From: an uncultured Collinsella sp.
GTDB taxonomy: Bacteria; Actinomycetota; Coriobacteriia; Coriobacteriales; Coriobacteriaceae
Direction of reading: 5' to 3'
DNA length: 19,295 nt
NCBI GenBank assembly: GCA_900544225.1
Contig: UQUD01000037.1
Coordinates: forward strand, 1 to 19,295
The notes under the pieces are model-generated. The model had not been told where the DNA came from. It saw only the letters and a list, made by a program, of their open reading frames with translations, and did no database searches. The translations under genes were made by a program, and so were the position numbers. The number at the start of each line of letters is the position of its first letter. Position 1 is the stretch's first letter. This document shows, one piece after another, positions 1-6,742 of this stretch.

Positions 1-52
1 CCCTGACCTCTTGACTGCCAGTCAAGCGCTCTCCCAGCTGAGCTACGCCCCC
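1..52 (-). tRNA. tRNA-Ala (anticodon GGC), partial, cut by window edge
   Basis: Read on the minus strand from position 52, the sequence gives an acceptor 5' arm GGGGGCG, then TA, then a D-arm beginning GCTC and closing GAGC. The anticodon stem is CTTGA/TCAAG around the loop CTGGCAG, so the anticodon is GGC and the tRNA is an alanine acceptor reading GCC (and GCU by wobble). The variable loop begins AGGTC. The T-arm and the acceptor 3' strand lie outside the window. Whether CCA is encoded cannot be seen. Confidence 0.93.
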
Positions 53-65
53 GTGACGAGGAGAT

Positions 66-94
66 ACTATAGGGGAAGATTCTTAGTTGTGCAA
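66..94 (-). promoter_or_regulatory. Promoter of the tRNA-Ala gene
   Basis: On the minus strand there is a -10 hexamer TATAGT (positions 71-66) and a -35-like TTGCAC (94-89), separated by exactly 17 bases. Transcription would begin a few bases before the tRNA 5' end at 52, which is normal for a stable-RNA promoter. The -10 matches the sigma-70 consensus at five of six bases; the -35 keeps only the TTG. Confidence 0.6.
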
Positions 95-135
95 GAAGTT
101 TTTTGCAATTGATCCTCGCACTTACGGGTTTTCCT

Positions 136-188
136 GGGACGGGGCAAAAATAATCACTCTACGAGCGATTATTTTTATCCGCCGTCCC
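136..188 (-). terminator. Terminator hairpin overlapping the 3' end of the thiamine diphosphokinase gene
   Basis: Positions 146-159 (AAAAATAATCACTC) pair with 163-176 (GAGCGATTATTTTT) over 14 bases with a single wobble and a 3-base loop. An outer 7-bp stem pairs 136-142 (GGGACGG) with 182-188 (CCGTCCC). The inner stem carries A and T runs on both strands, so it could stop transcription in either direction. The right arm lies inside the coding sequence and the stop codon (161-159) touches the loop, so the last codons of the enzyme also encode the terminator. Confidence 0.7.
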
Positions 189-839
189 GATAAAACCCTG
201 ATGCAGCAAATACGCTATTGCAGTACCGGTGTGGACTTCGATCTTTGCAGTAGATCTTACTATGTTGCTAATGCCTGTGTCGGCCAACAAACCCAGGGGG
301 CTGTGATCTAGTTCCCACTCTAGGCCGTGCTCGCTAACCTCGGTATTGGGGGCTATGGCGATGATAGAAAACGTCTTGCCTTCGGCACCTTCGATGGCCC
401 AGGATTCGCCTCCGTGCAGGATACGGGCCGTGATCTCGTCTTCGGCAATCCAGACTGGGGCGCCCTTGTAGCCCGCGAGCAGGCCCAGTACGGCAAGCGC
501 CATGTCCGGACGGCCGCCCGTGACGCAGGTCGCAACCACTTCGGCACCCGGCCAGCGACGGCGGACGGAATCGAGTGCCAGCGCCAGATCCGTGTAGTCC
601 TTGTACGGGTCGTGGCGCTCAACTTCAAAGTCGGTGGCGGCATCGACCAACGCACGACCCGCATCACTCACCGTGTCGGCATCCCCCACATACACGTCGC
701 AGCCCAGGCCGGCACTCAGTAGCGCGTCGAGTCCACGGTCCACGGCGACAACGTAATCGCACTCCCCCGCTAGCCTACGCAACAGATCAGCGCTCGCCAC
801 CACGGGCGAGCCGCAGACTACAAGTACTTTGCAAGCCAC
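159..839 (-). CDS. Thiamine diphosphokinase (thiamine pyrophosphokinase)
   Basis: This 226-residue protein fits bacterial thiamine diphosphokinase (ThiN/TPK family), which transfers pyrophosphate from ATP to thiamine in the cytoplasm to make the cofactor thiamine diphosphate. Family signatures are visible in order: VAVDRGLDAL (residues 31-40), VGDADTVS (51-58, corresponding to the usual GDFDS), the acidic KDYTD (80-84) and TGGRPD (107-112). The C-terminal part has the WEL and GISN elements of the thiamine-binding beta domain. The start is GTG at 839, preceded by a GAGG-type ribosome site. It lies 9 bases downstream of the HAD phosphatase stop, so the two are probably co-transcribed. The usual neighbours of this gene in other bacteria (rpe, rsgA) are absent here. 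The length is normal and no defect is visible. Confidence 0.9.
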   Translation of the reverse strand: MACKVLVVCGSPVVASADLLRRLAGECDYVVAVDRGLDALLSAGLGCDVYVGDADTVSDAGRALVDAATDFEVERHDPYKDYTDLALALDSVRRRWPGAEVVATCVTGGRPDMALAVLGLLAGYKGAPVWIAEDEITARILHGGESWAIEGAEGKTFSIIAIAPNTEVSEHGLEWELDHSPLGLLADTGISNIVRSTAKIEVHTGTAIAYLLHQGFIGTADKNNRS

Positions 840-848
840 AGCCCTCGC

Positions 849-1538
849 CTATCCCTCAAACGAAAGAACGCGGGCCAGATCCAGCTCCTCGTAGCTGTCG
901 ATAAAGATATCGCAGTTGGCGCGTACGTCGTCGCGCTTCATGCGGCCATGCGGGTCATAGATGCCCACACGCTTAAAGCCGGCGGTGCCAGAGCTCTTAA
1001 GGCCAAAGACGGCGTCCTCAAACACCCATGCGCACTCAAACTTGTGCCCATGACGCTCCTCCAGACGGCACAGCGCCAGCTCGTATACGTCGGGGAACTG
1101 CTTGGAACGACCTGCCTCGCCCGTGGTGGTCACAAACTCCATGTAGGCGTCGAGCCCGGCGCCAGCGAGCGCAGACTTAACCAGCTCGGCCGGCGTGGAC
1201 GTAGCCACGCACATGGCAATGCCTGCCGCCTTCGCCTGCTCCAAAAACGCCAGGAGCCCCTCGCGCGGCGGCACCTTGGAGTAGCCATCGATCAGGATGT
1301 CGCTCAGCTCGCGATACAGCTCCTCGCCATTCGCGCCAATGCCCCAGGTGTCGTGGTAGGCCTGGCACTCGTCCTCGAGCGACAGGTGCTCAAATTGGGC
1401 AAAATCGTCGACCGTCACGTCGACACCGTGGCGGTGCAATAACTCTGGCTGAGCATAAGCCCAAACGGGGGTGCTATTAACCAGCGTGCCGTCGCAATCG
1501 AAAATAAAAGCAACCTTGGGAGCGGCGGTATGGGACAT
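849..1538 (-). CDS. HAD-superfamily phosphatase, beta-phosphoglucomutase-like
   Basis: This 229-residue protein belongs to the haloacid dehalogenase superfamily with a C1-type helical cap. Motif I is FIFDCDGTLVN (nucleophile Asp14, acid/base Asp16), motif II is the Thr/Ser in CVATSTP (110-116), motif III is Lys146 in RSKQFPD, and motif IV is the acidic pair in VFEDAVFGL (Glu174-Asp175). Such enzymes hydrolyse or isomerise small phosphate esters, often sugar phosphates. The substrate cannot be read from the sequence. The ATG at 1538 is preferred because GAAAGG lies 7 bases upstream; an upstream in-frame codon at 1559 has no such site. The gene is divergent from glgB, and the shared intergenic region carries palindromic operator-like motifs, so a role in sugar-phosphate metabolism is plausible but inferred. 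Confidence 0.88.
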   Translation of the reverse strand: MSHTAAPKVAFIFDCDGTLVNSTPVWAYAQPELLHRHGVDVTVDDFAQFEHLSLEDECQAYHDTWGIGANGEELYRELSDILIDGYSKVPPREGLLAFLEQAKAAGIAMCVATSTPAELVKSALAGAGLDAYMEFVTTTGEAGRSKQFPDVYELALCRLEERHGHKFECAWVFEDAVFGLKSSGTAGFKRVGIYDPHGRMKRDDVRANCDIFIDSYEELDLARVLSFEG

Positions 1539-1560
1539 AAACGTACCTTTCGATGACAAA

Positions 1561-1591
1561 TGGTAAACAACCTGCTAAAAACGTTTTACCA
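1561..1591. promoter_or_regulatory. Operator-like inverted repeat TGGTAAA-17-TTTACCA
   Basis: TGGTAAA (1561-1567) is repeated in inverted orientation as TTTACCA (1585-1591), with 17 bases between. It lies in the leader of the minus-strand HAD gene, just ahead of its ribosome site. The minus-strand half reads TGGTAAAACG followed by a T run, and the same ten bases occur on the plus strand at 11688-11697 upstream of the amylase/glucanotransferase gene. This looks like the site of a sugar-responsive repressor or activator; the protein is not in the window. Confidence 0.45.
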
Positions 1592-1608
1592 AACGTCAGC
1601 CTAACATT

Positions 1609-1637
1609 TTTGAAACCCTAATTGTTAAAACTGTCAA
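1609..1637 (-). promoter_or_regulatory. Candidate promoter for the HAD phosphatase / thiamine diphosphokinase unit
   Basis: On the minus strand a perfect -35 hexamer TTGACA lies at 1637-1632. At a 17-base spacing the -10 position holds TTCAAA (1614-1609), which is a weak match. The -35 is bracketed by the short inverted repeat TTAAAAC (1625-1631) and GTTTTA (1640-1645), so a regulator bound there would cover it. Confidence 0.4.
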
Positions 1638-1639
1638 GA

Positions 1640-1672
1640 GTTTTACCATGGCAATTCTGCCAGTGGTATAAA
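1640..1672 (+). promoter_or_regulatory. Candidate promoter of the glycogen operon with overlapping operator motif
   Basis: There is an extended -10 element, TGG followed by TATAAA (1664-1672), with a -35-like TTACCA (1643-1648) at an 18-base spacing. The -35 lies inside GTTTTACCA (1640-1648), the reverse complement of the TGGTAAAAC motif seen in the HAD leader and near 11.7 kb. The predicted start near 1679 would leave a leader of about 190-205 bases before glgB. Confidence 0.5.
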
Positions 1673-1744
1673 CATGTCGCTTACCGATTAAACGCCCCCA
1701 CAAATCCGCTTTCGTCCATAAAACTAACGCACAGGTGTTATCGT

Positions 1745-1798
1745 AGTTTCGGCCGAAAGTTCCACCGAGCACGCGAGGTGGAACGAATCACAGAAACT
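1745..1798 (+). other. Structured leader upstream of glgB
   Basis: Three pairings are nested in 54 bases: a perfect palindrome TTTCGGCCGAAA (1747-1758); a perfect 8-bp stem GTTCCACC/GGTGGAAC (1759-1766 with 1777-1784) around a 10-base loop; and a possible outer stem AGTTTC/GAAACT (1745-1750 with 1793-1798). The outer stem and the palindrome compete for the same bases. The element lies between the candidate promoter and the start codon, so it would be in the mRNA leader. Confidence 0.4.
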
Positions 1799-1869
1799 TC
1801 GCCGTCCCTTCGATTCGTGCAGCCTTGGACCTTTCGCATCTAGTCACCAAGGCAACACGCTGCCGCGTC

Positions 1870-4116
1870 ATGATGGGATCAAACGTGAGCGATACAAAGC
1901 TAAAGCCAGCAACCAAAAAGCCCGCTACCCGTAAAGCCGCCCCGCACGCGCCGGAGCTCACCAAGGACGATGTCTACCTGTTTGGCATTGGAATGTGGGA
2001 GCGCAGCTGGGAAAAGATGGGCGCACATCCCGACACGCAGCAGCGCACGCGCGGCTGGCGCTTTTGCGTTTGGGCGCCCGATGTAAAGAGTGTCCATGTC
2101 ATTGGCGAATTTAACGACTGGGATGAGGAAGCCAACCCGCTGGTGCCCGTGCATACGAGCGCTATTTGGGAAGGCTTTATTCCTGGCGCCGAGCAGGGCC
2201 AGCTCTATAAATATCTCATCGAGACCAACGAGGGCGAGAAGCTCTACAAGGCCGATCCGTATGCCTTTAAAGCCGAGTGCCCTCCGGGTACCGCGAGCGT
2301 GCTGTGGACCCTCGATGGCTATAAGTGGAACGACGCCGCGTGGCTCAAGCGCCGCGCCGGCCACAACCACATGTCGCAACCGCTTAACATCTACGAGGTG
2401 CATATTGGCTCGTGGAAGCGCCACGGCGACGCGCCGCAGGGCGAGCCGGACGAGTACGGCAACTACCCCGGCCCCATGGATCCCTTCCCCGCGCAGCGCG
2501 GCGAGTTTTACACCTACGACGACCTGTCGGTGGAGCTCGTGGACTACGTGCGCGACATGGGCTATACGCATATCGAGGTCATGCCGCTTATGGAGCATCC
2601 CTTCGACGGTTCCTGGGGCTACCAGACGACCGGCTACTACGCCGCCACGTCGCGCTACGGCAATCCGCAGCAGCTCATGCACTTTATCGATGCGTGCCAC
2701 GAGGCTGGCGTCGGCGTGATCATGGACTGGGTGCCCGGCGGTTTTTGCGCCGACTCCCACGGCCTTGCCACTTTTAACGGTCACATGCTGTTTGAGCACG
2801 AGATTCACCCTAACTGGGGCACGCACAAGTTTGACTTCGCCCGCGGCGAGGTACGCTCCTTCTTGGTCTCCAACGTGCTGTACTGGCTCGAGAACTTCCA
2901 CGTGGACGGCATTCGCATGGACGGCGTGTCCAGCATGCTGTACCTCAACTTTGGCATCGACGATCCCGGCCAAAAGAAGTTCAACAAGTACGGTACCGAG
3001 GAGGACCTGGACGCCAGCGCGTTTATCCGTCAGGTCAACTGCGCCGTGGAGGCGCACTACCCCGACGTGATGATGATGGCCGAGGAGTCCACCGCGTGGC
3101 CGCTCGTGACCTATCCGCCGCAGGACGGCGGCCTAGGCTTCCACTACAAGTGGGACATGGGCTGGATGAACGACACCCTGCACTACATGCAGACCGATTT
3201 TCCGTGGCGTCCCGGCAACCACGGCCTGCTCACGTTCTCCATCATGTACGCCTTTACCGAGAACTTCATTTGCCCGCTCAGCCACGACGAGGTCGTGCAC
3301 GGCAAGTGCTCGCTCATCGGCCGCATGCCGGGCGACTGGTGGCGCCAGTTTGCCGGCCTGCGCACGCTCGCCTTCTACCAGATGACTCACCCCGGTGCCA
3401 AGCTCAACTTTATGGGCAACGAGATCGGCCAGTTTATTGAGTGGCGCTACTACGAGTCTATTCAGTGGTTCTTGACCGAGGAGTATGAGACCCACAAGCA
3501 CCATCAGGCGTTTATCAAGGCGCTCAACCATCTATACACCGCCGAGCCCGCCCTGTACGAGCGCGGCTACACCGACGACGGCTTTACCTGGATCGACGCG
3601 GACAACTCCAAGCAGTCCATCGTGAGCTTTGTACGTCAGGGCGAGGACGTCGATGACGACCTGGTGATCCTGATCAACTTTGACCCGGCGAGCTACGAGA
3701 GCTTCCGCGTGGGCGTGCCGCGTGAGGGTGACTGGGAGGTCATCTTCGATTCCGACCGTCCCGAGTTTGGCGGCAGCGGATACGCCGGTGAGGAGCCCTA
3801 CACCTGCTCAAGCGAGCCCTATCCCTGGAACGGGCAGATGGACTCCATCGAGATTAAGGTACCCGGCCTGGCAGGCGTGGTGCTTAAGCGCCGCGGTCCC
3901 AGCAGCTATAAGCCGCCCGTGGTCGAGGGGCCCAAGAAGGCGACGCGCAAGCGCACGTCCTCGGTGAAGCCCAAGCCCGCGGCAGCCAAGAAGGCTCCGG
4001 CCAAGGCGAAGACTGCCAAGGCTACGGCTAAGCCCAAGGCCAAGAAGGCAGCCAATAAAAAGGCTGCTCCCAAGGCTAAGGCAGGCGCTGTTAAAGCATC
4101 TGGCAAGGAAGCGTAA
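1870..4116 (+). CDS. glgB: 1,4-alpha-glucan branching enzyme with basic C-terminal tail
   Basis: GlgB cuts an alpha-1,4 glucan and rejoins the piece through an alpha-1,6 bond, making the branches of glycogen. With the ATG at 1870 the protein is 748 residues. A CBM48 module is recognisable from GWRFCVWAPD and GEFNDWD (about residues 45-75), followed by the GH13 barrel. The catalytic residues are nucleophile Asp351 in GIRMDGV, acid/base Glu405 in MMMAEES and Asp473 in SHDEVVHGK. The extra N-terminal module of the E. coli enzyme is absent; instead there is a short basic stretch (ATKKPATRK). After about residue 688 comes a 60-residue tail of Lys, Ala, Pro and Thr that is not part of the family. 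The start is uncertain: GTG at 1885 has GGGA six bases upstream, while the ATGs at 1870 and 1873 have no clear ribosome site. It is the first gene of the glg cluster. Confidence 0.95.
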   Translation: MMGSNVSDTKLKPATKKPATRKAAPHAPELTKDDVYLFGIGMWERSWEKMGAHPDTQQRTRGWRFCVWAPDVKSVHVIGEFNDWDEEANPLVPVHTSAIWEGFIPGAEQGQLYKYLIETNEGEKLYKADPYAFKAECPPGTASVLWTLDGYKWNDAAWLKRRAGHNHMSQPLNIYEVHIGSWKRHGDAPQGEPDEYGNYPGPMDPFPAQRGEFYTYDDLSVELVDYVRDMGYTHIEVMPLMEHPFDGSWGYQTTGYYAATSRYGNPQQLMHFIDACHEAGVGVIMDWVPGGFCADSHGLATFNGHMLFEHEIHPNWGTHKFDFARGEVRSFLVSNVLYWLENFHVDGIRMDGVSSMLYLNFGIDDPGQKKFNKYGTEEDLDASAFIRQVNCAVEAHYPDVMMMAEESTAWPLVTYPPQDGGLGFHYKWDMGWMNDTLHYMQTDFPWRPGNHGLLTFSIMYAFTENFICPLSHDEVVHGKCSLIGRMPGDWWRQFAGLRTLAFYQMTHPGAKLNFMGNEIGQFIEWRYYESIQWFLTEEYETHKHHQAFIKALNHLYTAEPALYERGYTDDGFTWIDADNSKQSIVSFVRQGEDVDDDLVILINFDPASYESFRVGVPREGDWEVIFDSDRPEFGGSGYAGEEPYTCSSEPYPWNGQMDSIEIKVPGLAGVVLKRRGPSSYKPPVVEGPKKATRKRTSSVKPKPAAAKKAPAKAKTAKATAKPKAKKAANKKAAPKAKAGAVKASGKEA

Positions 4117-4142
4117 CAAAAGCGTTACCACTGTAATTACCC

Positions 4143-4157
4143 GCCCCGCCGGGGCGT
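4143..4157 (+). terminator. GC hairpin just after glgB
   Basis: CGCCCC and GGGGCG form a 6-bp stem around a 3-base loop, 26 bases after the glgB stop. No U-run follows. It may act as an mRNA 3'-end stabiliser or partial terminator that lowers expression of downstream genes relative to glgB. Its function is inferred. Confidence 0.35.
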
Positions 4158-4174
4158 AGGATACAAGTCATAAC

Positions 4175-4209
4175 CGTTCCGGGAGAAACATCCCCGGGGG
4201 AAAGGAACG
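4175..4209 (+). promoter_or_regulatory. Hairpin that pairs part of the glgP ribosome binding site
   Basis: CGTTCC (4175-4180) is the exact complement of GGAACG (4204-4209), which includes the GGA of the AAAGGA ribosome site just before the glgP ATG at 4211. Between them, CCGGG (4179-4183) could instead pair with CCCGG (4193-4197). The outer stem would hide the ribosome site, while the inner pairing would free it. Confidence 0.35.
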
Positions 4210-4210
4210 T

Positions 4211-6637
4211 ATGAATAAGATCTTCGACAACAAGCAGGAGTTTACCGAACTCTATCGCGAAGCCGTCATGAGCATCAGCGGCAAGAGCGTGGAGGCCGCC
4301 AGCGACCTGGACCGCTTTAATGCCCTGGCCAAGCTCGTGGCCGAGAAGGCGCGCACCGTTGCCACCACCAGCGACGCCCGTGTTGCCGCCGAGGGCAAGA
4401 AGCGCGTGTACTACTTCTCGATCGAGTTTTTGATCGGCCGCCTGCTTGACAACTACCTGCTCAACTTTGGCGTGCGCGACATGGTCGCCGAGGCGCTCGA
4501 CGACATGGGCTTTGACCTGTCCGTCATCGAGAACCAGGAGCCCGATCCGGCGCTGGGCAACGGTGGCCTGGGCCGTCTGGCCGCATGCTTCCTGGATTCC
4601 ATGGCAGCCGAGGGCATCGCCGGTTACGGCAACGGCATGCGCTACCGCTACGGCCTGTTTAAGCAGGAAATCGTCAACGGCAGCCAGGTCGAGGCCACCG
4701 ACGAGTGGCTCACCCACGGCTATCCCTGGGAGGTCCGTCGTCAGGACAAGGCCGTGACCATCAAGTTTGGTGGCCATGTTGAGGGCTTCGAGGAGAACGG
4801 CCGCACGTTCTACCGCACGGTAGACACGCAGGACATCCTGGCTGTCCCTTATGACATCCCCGTGGTGGGCTATGCCGGCGAGACCGTCAACAAGCTGCGC
4901 GTCTGGGCCGCCGAGCCGGTCGAGGAGCACTTTGACCTTGAGGCCTTCAACCGCGGCGACTACGCCCTGGCCGACGCCGAGCGCGCCGAGGCCGAGGCCA
5001 TCAGCGCCATCCTCTACCCCAACGACGCCGGCGAGCACGGCCGTCTGCTGCGCCTGAAGCAGGAGTACCTGTTTGTCTCGGCCGGCATCTACAGCCTGCT
5101 CGACACCTTTGAGAAGGAGCACGGCGAGAACTGGGAGCTGCTGCCGCAGTTTGTGGCCATCCACACCAACGATACCCACCCCGCCATGTGCGGCCCCGAG
5201 CTCATGCGTATCCTCATCGACGAGAAGAAGCTCGAGTGGGATGACGCCTGGAACATCGTGACTCAGGTCGTTAGCTATACCAACCACACCATCCTGCCCG
5301 AGGCCCTGGAGAAGTGGCCCATCGGCACGTTCTCCAAGCTCCTCCCCCGTGTGTACCAGATCATCGACGAGATCAGCCGTCGTTGGCACGAGTCGTTCGA
5401 CACCACACAGGAGGGCTGGCAGGAGCGTCTGCGCCAGACCGCCATTCTGTGGGACGGCGAGATTCGCATGGCCAACCTGTCCGTGATCTGCAGCCATAGC
5501 GTCAACGGCGTGGCAAAGATCCACTCCGACATAATCAAGAACATCGTGCTCAAGGACTTCTATGCCCTGACGCCCGAGAAGTTCAACAACAAGACCAACG
5601 GCATCTCGCACCGTCGCTTCTTTGCCGAGGCCAACCCCACCTACGCCAAGCTCGTGACCGAGGCCATTGGCGACGGCTGGCTCAAGGACGCCTTTGAGCT
5701 GGAGAAGCTCAAGGAGTTTAAGGACGATACCGAGTTCCTGAAGGCCGTGGGTGCCTCTAAGCGCGCCAACAAGGAACGTCTGGCCGCCTACGTTAAGGCC
5801 GAGACCGGTTTGGTCATCGACCCCAACACCGTCTTCGATGTTCAGGTAAAGCGCTTCCACGCCTACAAGCGCCAGCTCATGAACATCATGAAGGTGATGG
5901 ACATCTACAACCGTCGCATCGCCGATCCCAACTTCCACGTGACGCCGACGACCTTCATCTTTAGCGGCAAGGCCGCCTCGAGCTACACCTTTGCCAAGGA
6001 GACCATCCGCCTCATTAACTCCGTGGCCGACGTCATCAACAACGACGCCCGCGTGAACGAGGTCATGAAGGTCTGCTTTATCCCCAACTTCCGCGTAAGC
6101 AACGCCCAGCTCATCTATCCCGCCGCAGAGATCTCGGAGCAGATCTCCACGGCCGGCAAGGAGGCCTCGGGCACTTCCAACATGAAGCTCATGATGAACG
6201 GCGCCATTACGCTGGGCACCCTCGACGGCGCCAACATCGAGATCGCCGACCTGGCCGGACGCGAGAACGAGGCCATCTTTGGCCTGACCGCCCCCGAGGT
6301 CGAGCAGCTCTGGGCATCCAACAGCTACTTTGCGTGGGATACCCTCAACGGCGACCGCGAGCGTCTGGGCCGCGTCATGGACGAGCTCAAGGACAACACC
6401 TTTGCGGGTCTTTCGGGCAACTTCGAGAGCATCTACAACGAGCTCATGAACAACAACGACCCCGATCTGGTCATGGCGGACTTCCGCAGCTACGTGGATG
6501 CGTGGGAAAAGCTTACGGGCAGCTATGGCGACCAGGAGACCTGGAACCGCAAGGCGCTGCTCAACACCGCTTCGAGCGGCTGGTTCTCGAGCGACCGCAC
6601 CATTCGCGAGTACCGCGACGAGATCTGGCACGCGTAA
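4211..6637 (+). CDS. glgP: Glycogen / alpha-glucan phosphorylase (GT35)
   Basis: GlgP uses inorganic phosphate and pyridoxal phosphate to release glucose-1-phosphate from the non-reducing ends of alpha-1,4 chains. The 808-residue protein is of normal family length. Clear GT35 signatures are YYFSIEFLIGRLL near residues 67-79, the glycine-rich ALGNGGLGRLAACFLDS segment, and the cofactor site EASGTSNMK with the Schiff-base Lys659, followed by MNGAITLGTLDGANIE. The ATG at 4211 follows an AAAGGA ribosome site. It is the second gene of the cluster, 94 bases after glgB. Its product, glucose-1-phosphate, is also the substrate of GlgC two genes on, so the operon encodes both directions of glycogen turnover. 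Activity is therefore probably controlled at the enzyme level or by translation. No defect is visible. Confidence 0.96.
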   Translation: MNKIFDNKQEFTELYREAVMSISGKSVEAASDLDRFNALAKLVAEKARTVATTSDARVAAEGKKRVYYFSIEFLIGRLLDNYLLNFGVRDMVAEALDDMGFDLSVIENQEPDPALGNGGLGRLAACFLDSMAAEGIAGYGNGMRYRYGLFKQEIVNGSQVEATDEWLTHGYPWEVRRQDKAVTIKFGGHVEGFEENGRTFYRTVDTQDILAVPYDIPVVGYAGETVNKLRVWAAEPVEEHFDLEAFNRGDYALADAERAEAEAISAILYPNDAGEHGRLLRLKQEYLFVSAGIYSLLDTFEKEHGENWELLPQFVAIHTNDTHPAMCGPELMRILIDEKKLEWDDAWNIVTQVVSYTNHTILPEALEKWPIGTFSKLLPRVYQIIDEISRRWHESFDTTQEGWQERLRQTAILWDGEIRMANLSVICSHSVNGVAKIHSDIIKNIVLKDFYALTPEKFNNKTNGISHRRFFAEANPTYAKLVTEAIGDGWLKDAFELEKLKEFKDDTEFLKAVGASKRANKERLAAYVKAETGLVIDPNTVFDVQVKRFHAYKRQLMNIMKVMDIYNRRIADPNFHVTPTTFIFSGKAASSYTFAKETIRLINSVADVINNDARVNEVMKVCFIPNFRVSNAQLIYPAAEISEQISTAGKEASGTSNMKLMMNGAITLGTLDGANIEIADLAGRENEAIFGLTAPEVEQLWASNSYFAWDTLNGDRERLGRVMDELKDNTFAGLSGNFESIYNELMNNNDPDLVMADFRSYVDAWEKLTGSYGDQETWNRKALLNTASSGWFSSDRTIREYRDEIWHA

Positions 6638-6659
6638 AGGCGCGCGAGCTCCCTTTGCC

Positions 6660-6703
6660 GCACGGCATTATTCGGCGGGCGCGACCAGGTGCCGTGCCCG
6701 CCG
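6660..6703 (+). promoter_or_regulatory. Mutually exclusive stems between glgP and glgC
   Basis: GCACGGCA (6660-6667) is a perfect complement of TGCCGTGC (6690-6697), and CGGCGGGC (6673-6680) is a perfect complement of GCCCGCCG (6696-6703). The two right arms overlap by two bases and the stems interlock, so both cannot form fully as simple hairpins. The arrangement resembles an attenuator, or a pseudoknot-like element, ahead of glgC. No U-tract follows the second stem. Confidence 0.4.
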
Positions 6704-6742
6704 CTAATGGGTTAGAAACATCGATGACAGAAGGAGAAATCG

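Noticed and set aside
1622..1843. A 73-codon plus-strand frame upstream of glgB
   Set aside because: It overlaps the predicted promoter and leader stems and shows no ribosome site or family features.
1825..1869. An upstream TTG start for glgB
   Set aside because: No ribosome site, and the added residues are not like branching enzymes; later starts at 1870 or 1885 are better.
4091..6631. An 846-codon open frame antisense to glgP
   Set aside because: It mirrors glgP codon by codon, is rich in Val, Leu, Gly and His as expected from a complement of GC-biased codons, shows no known domain and has no ribosome site. It is a GC-bias artefact.
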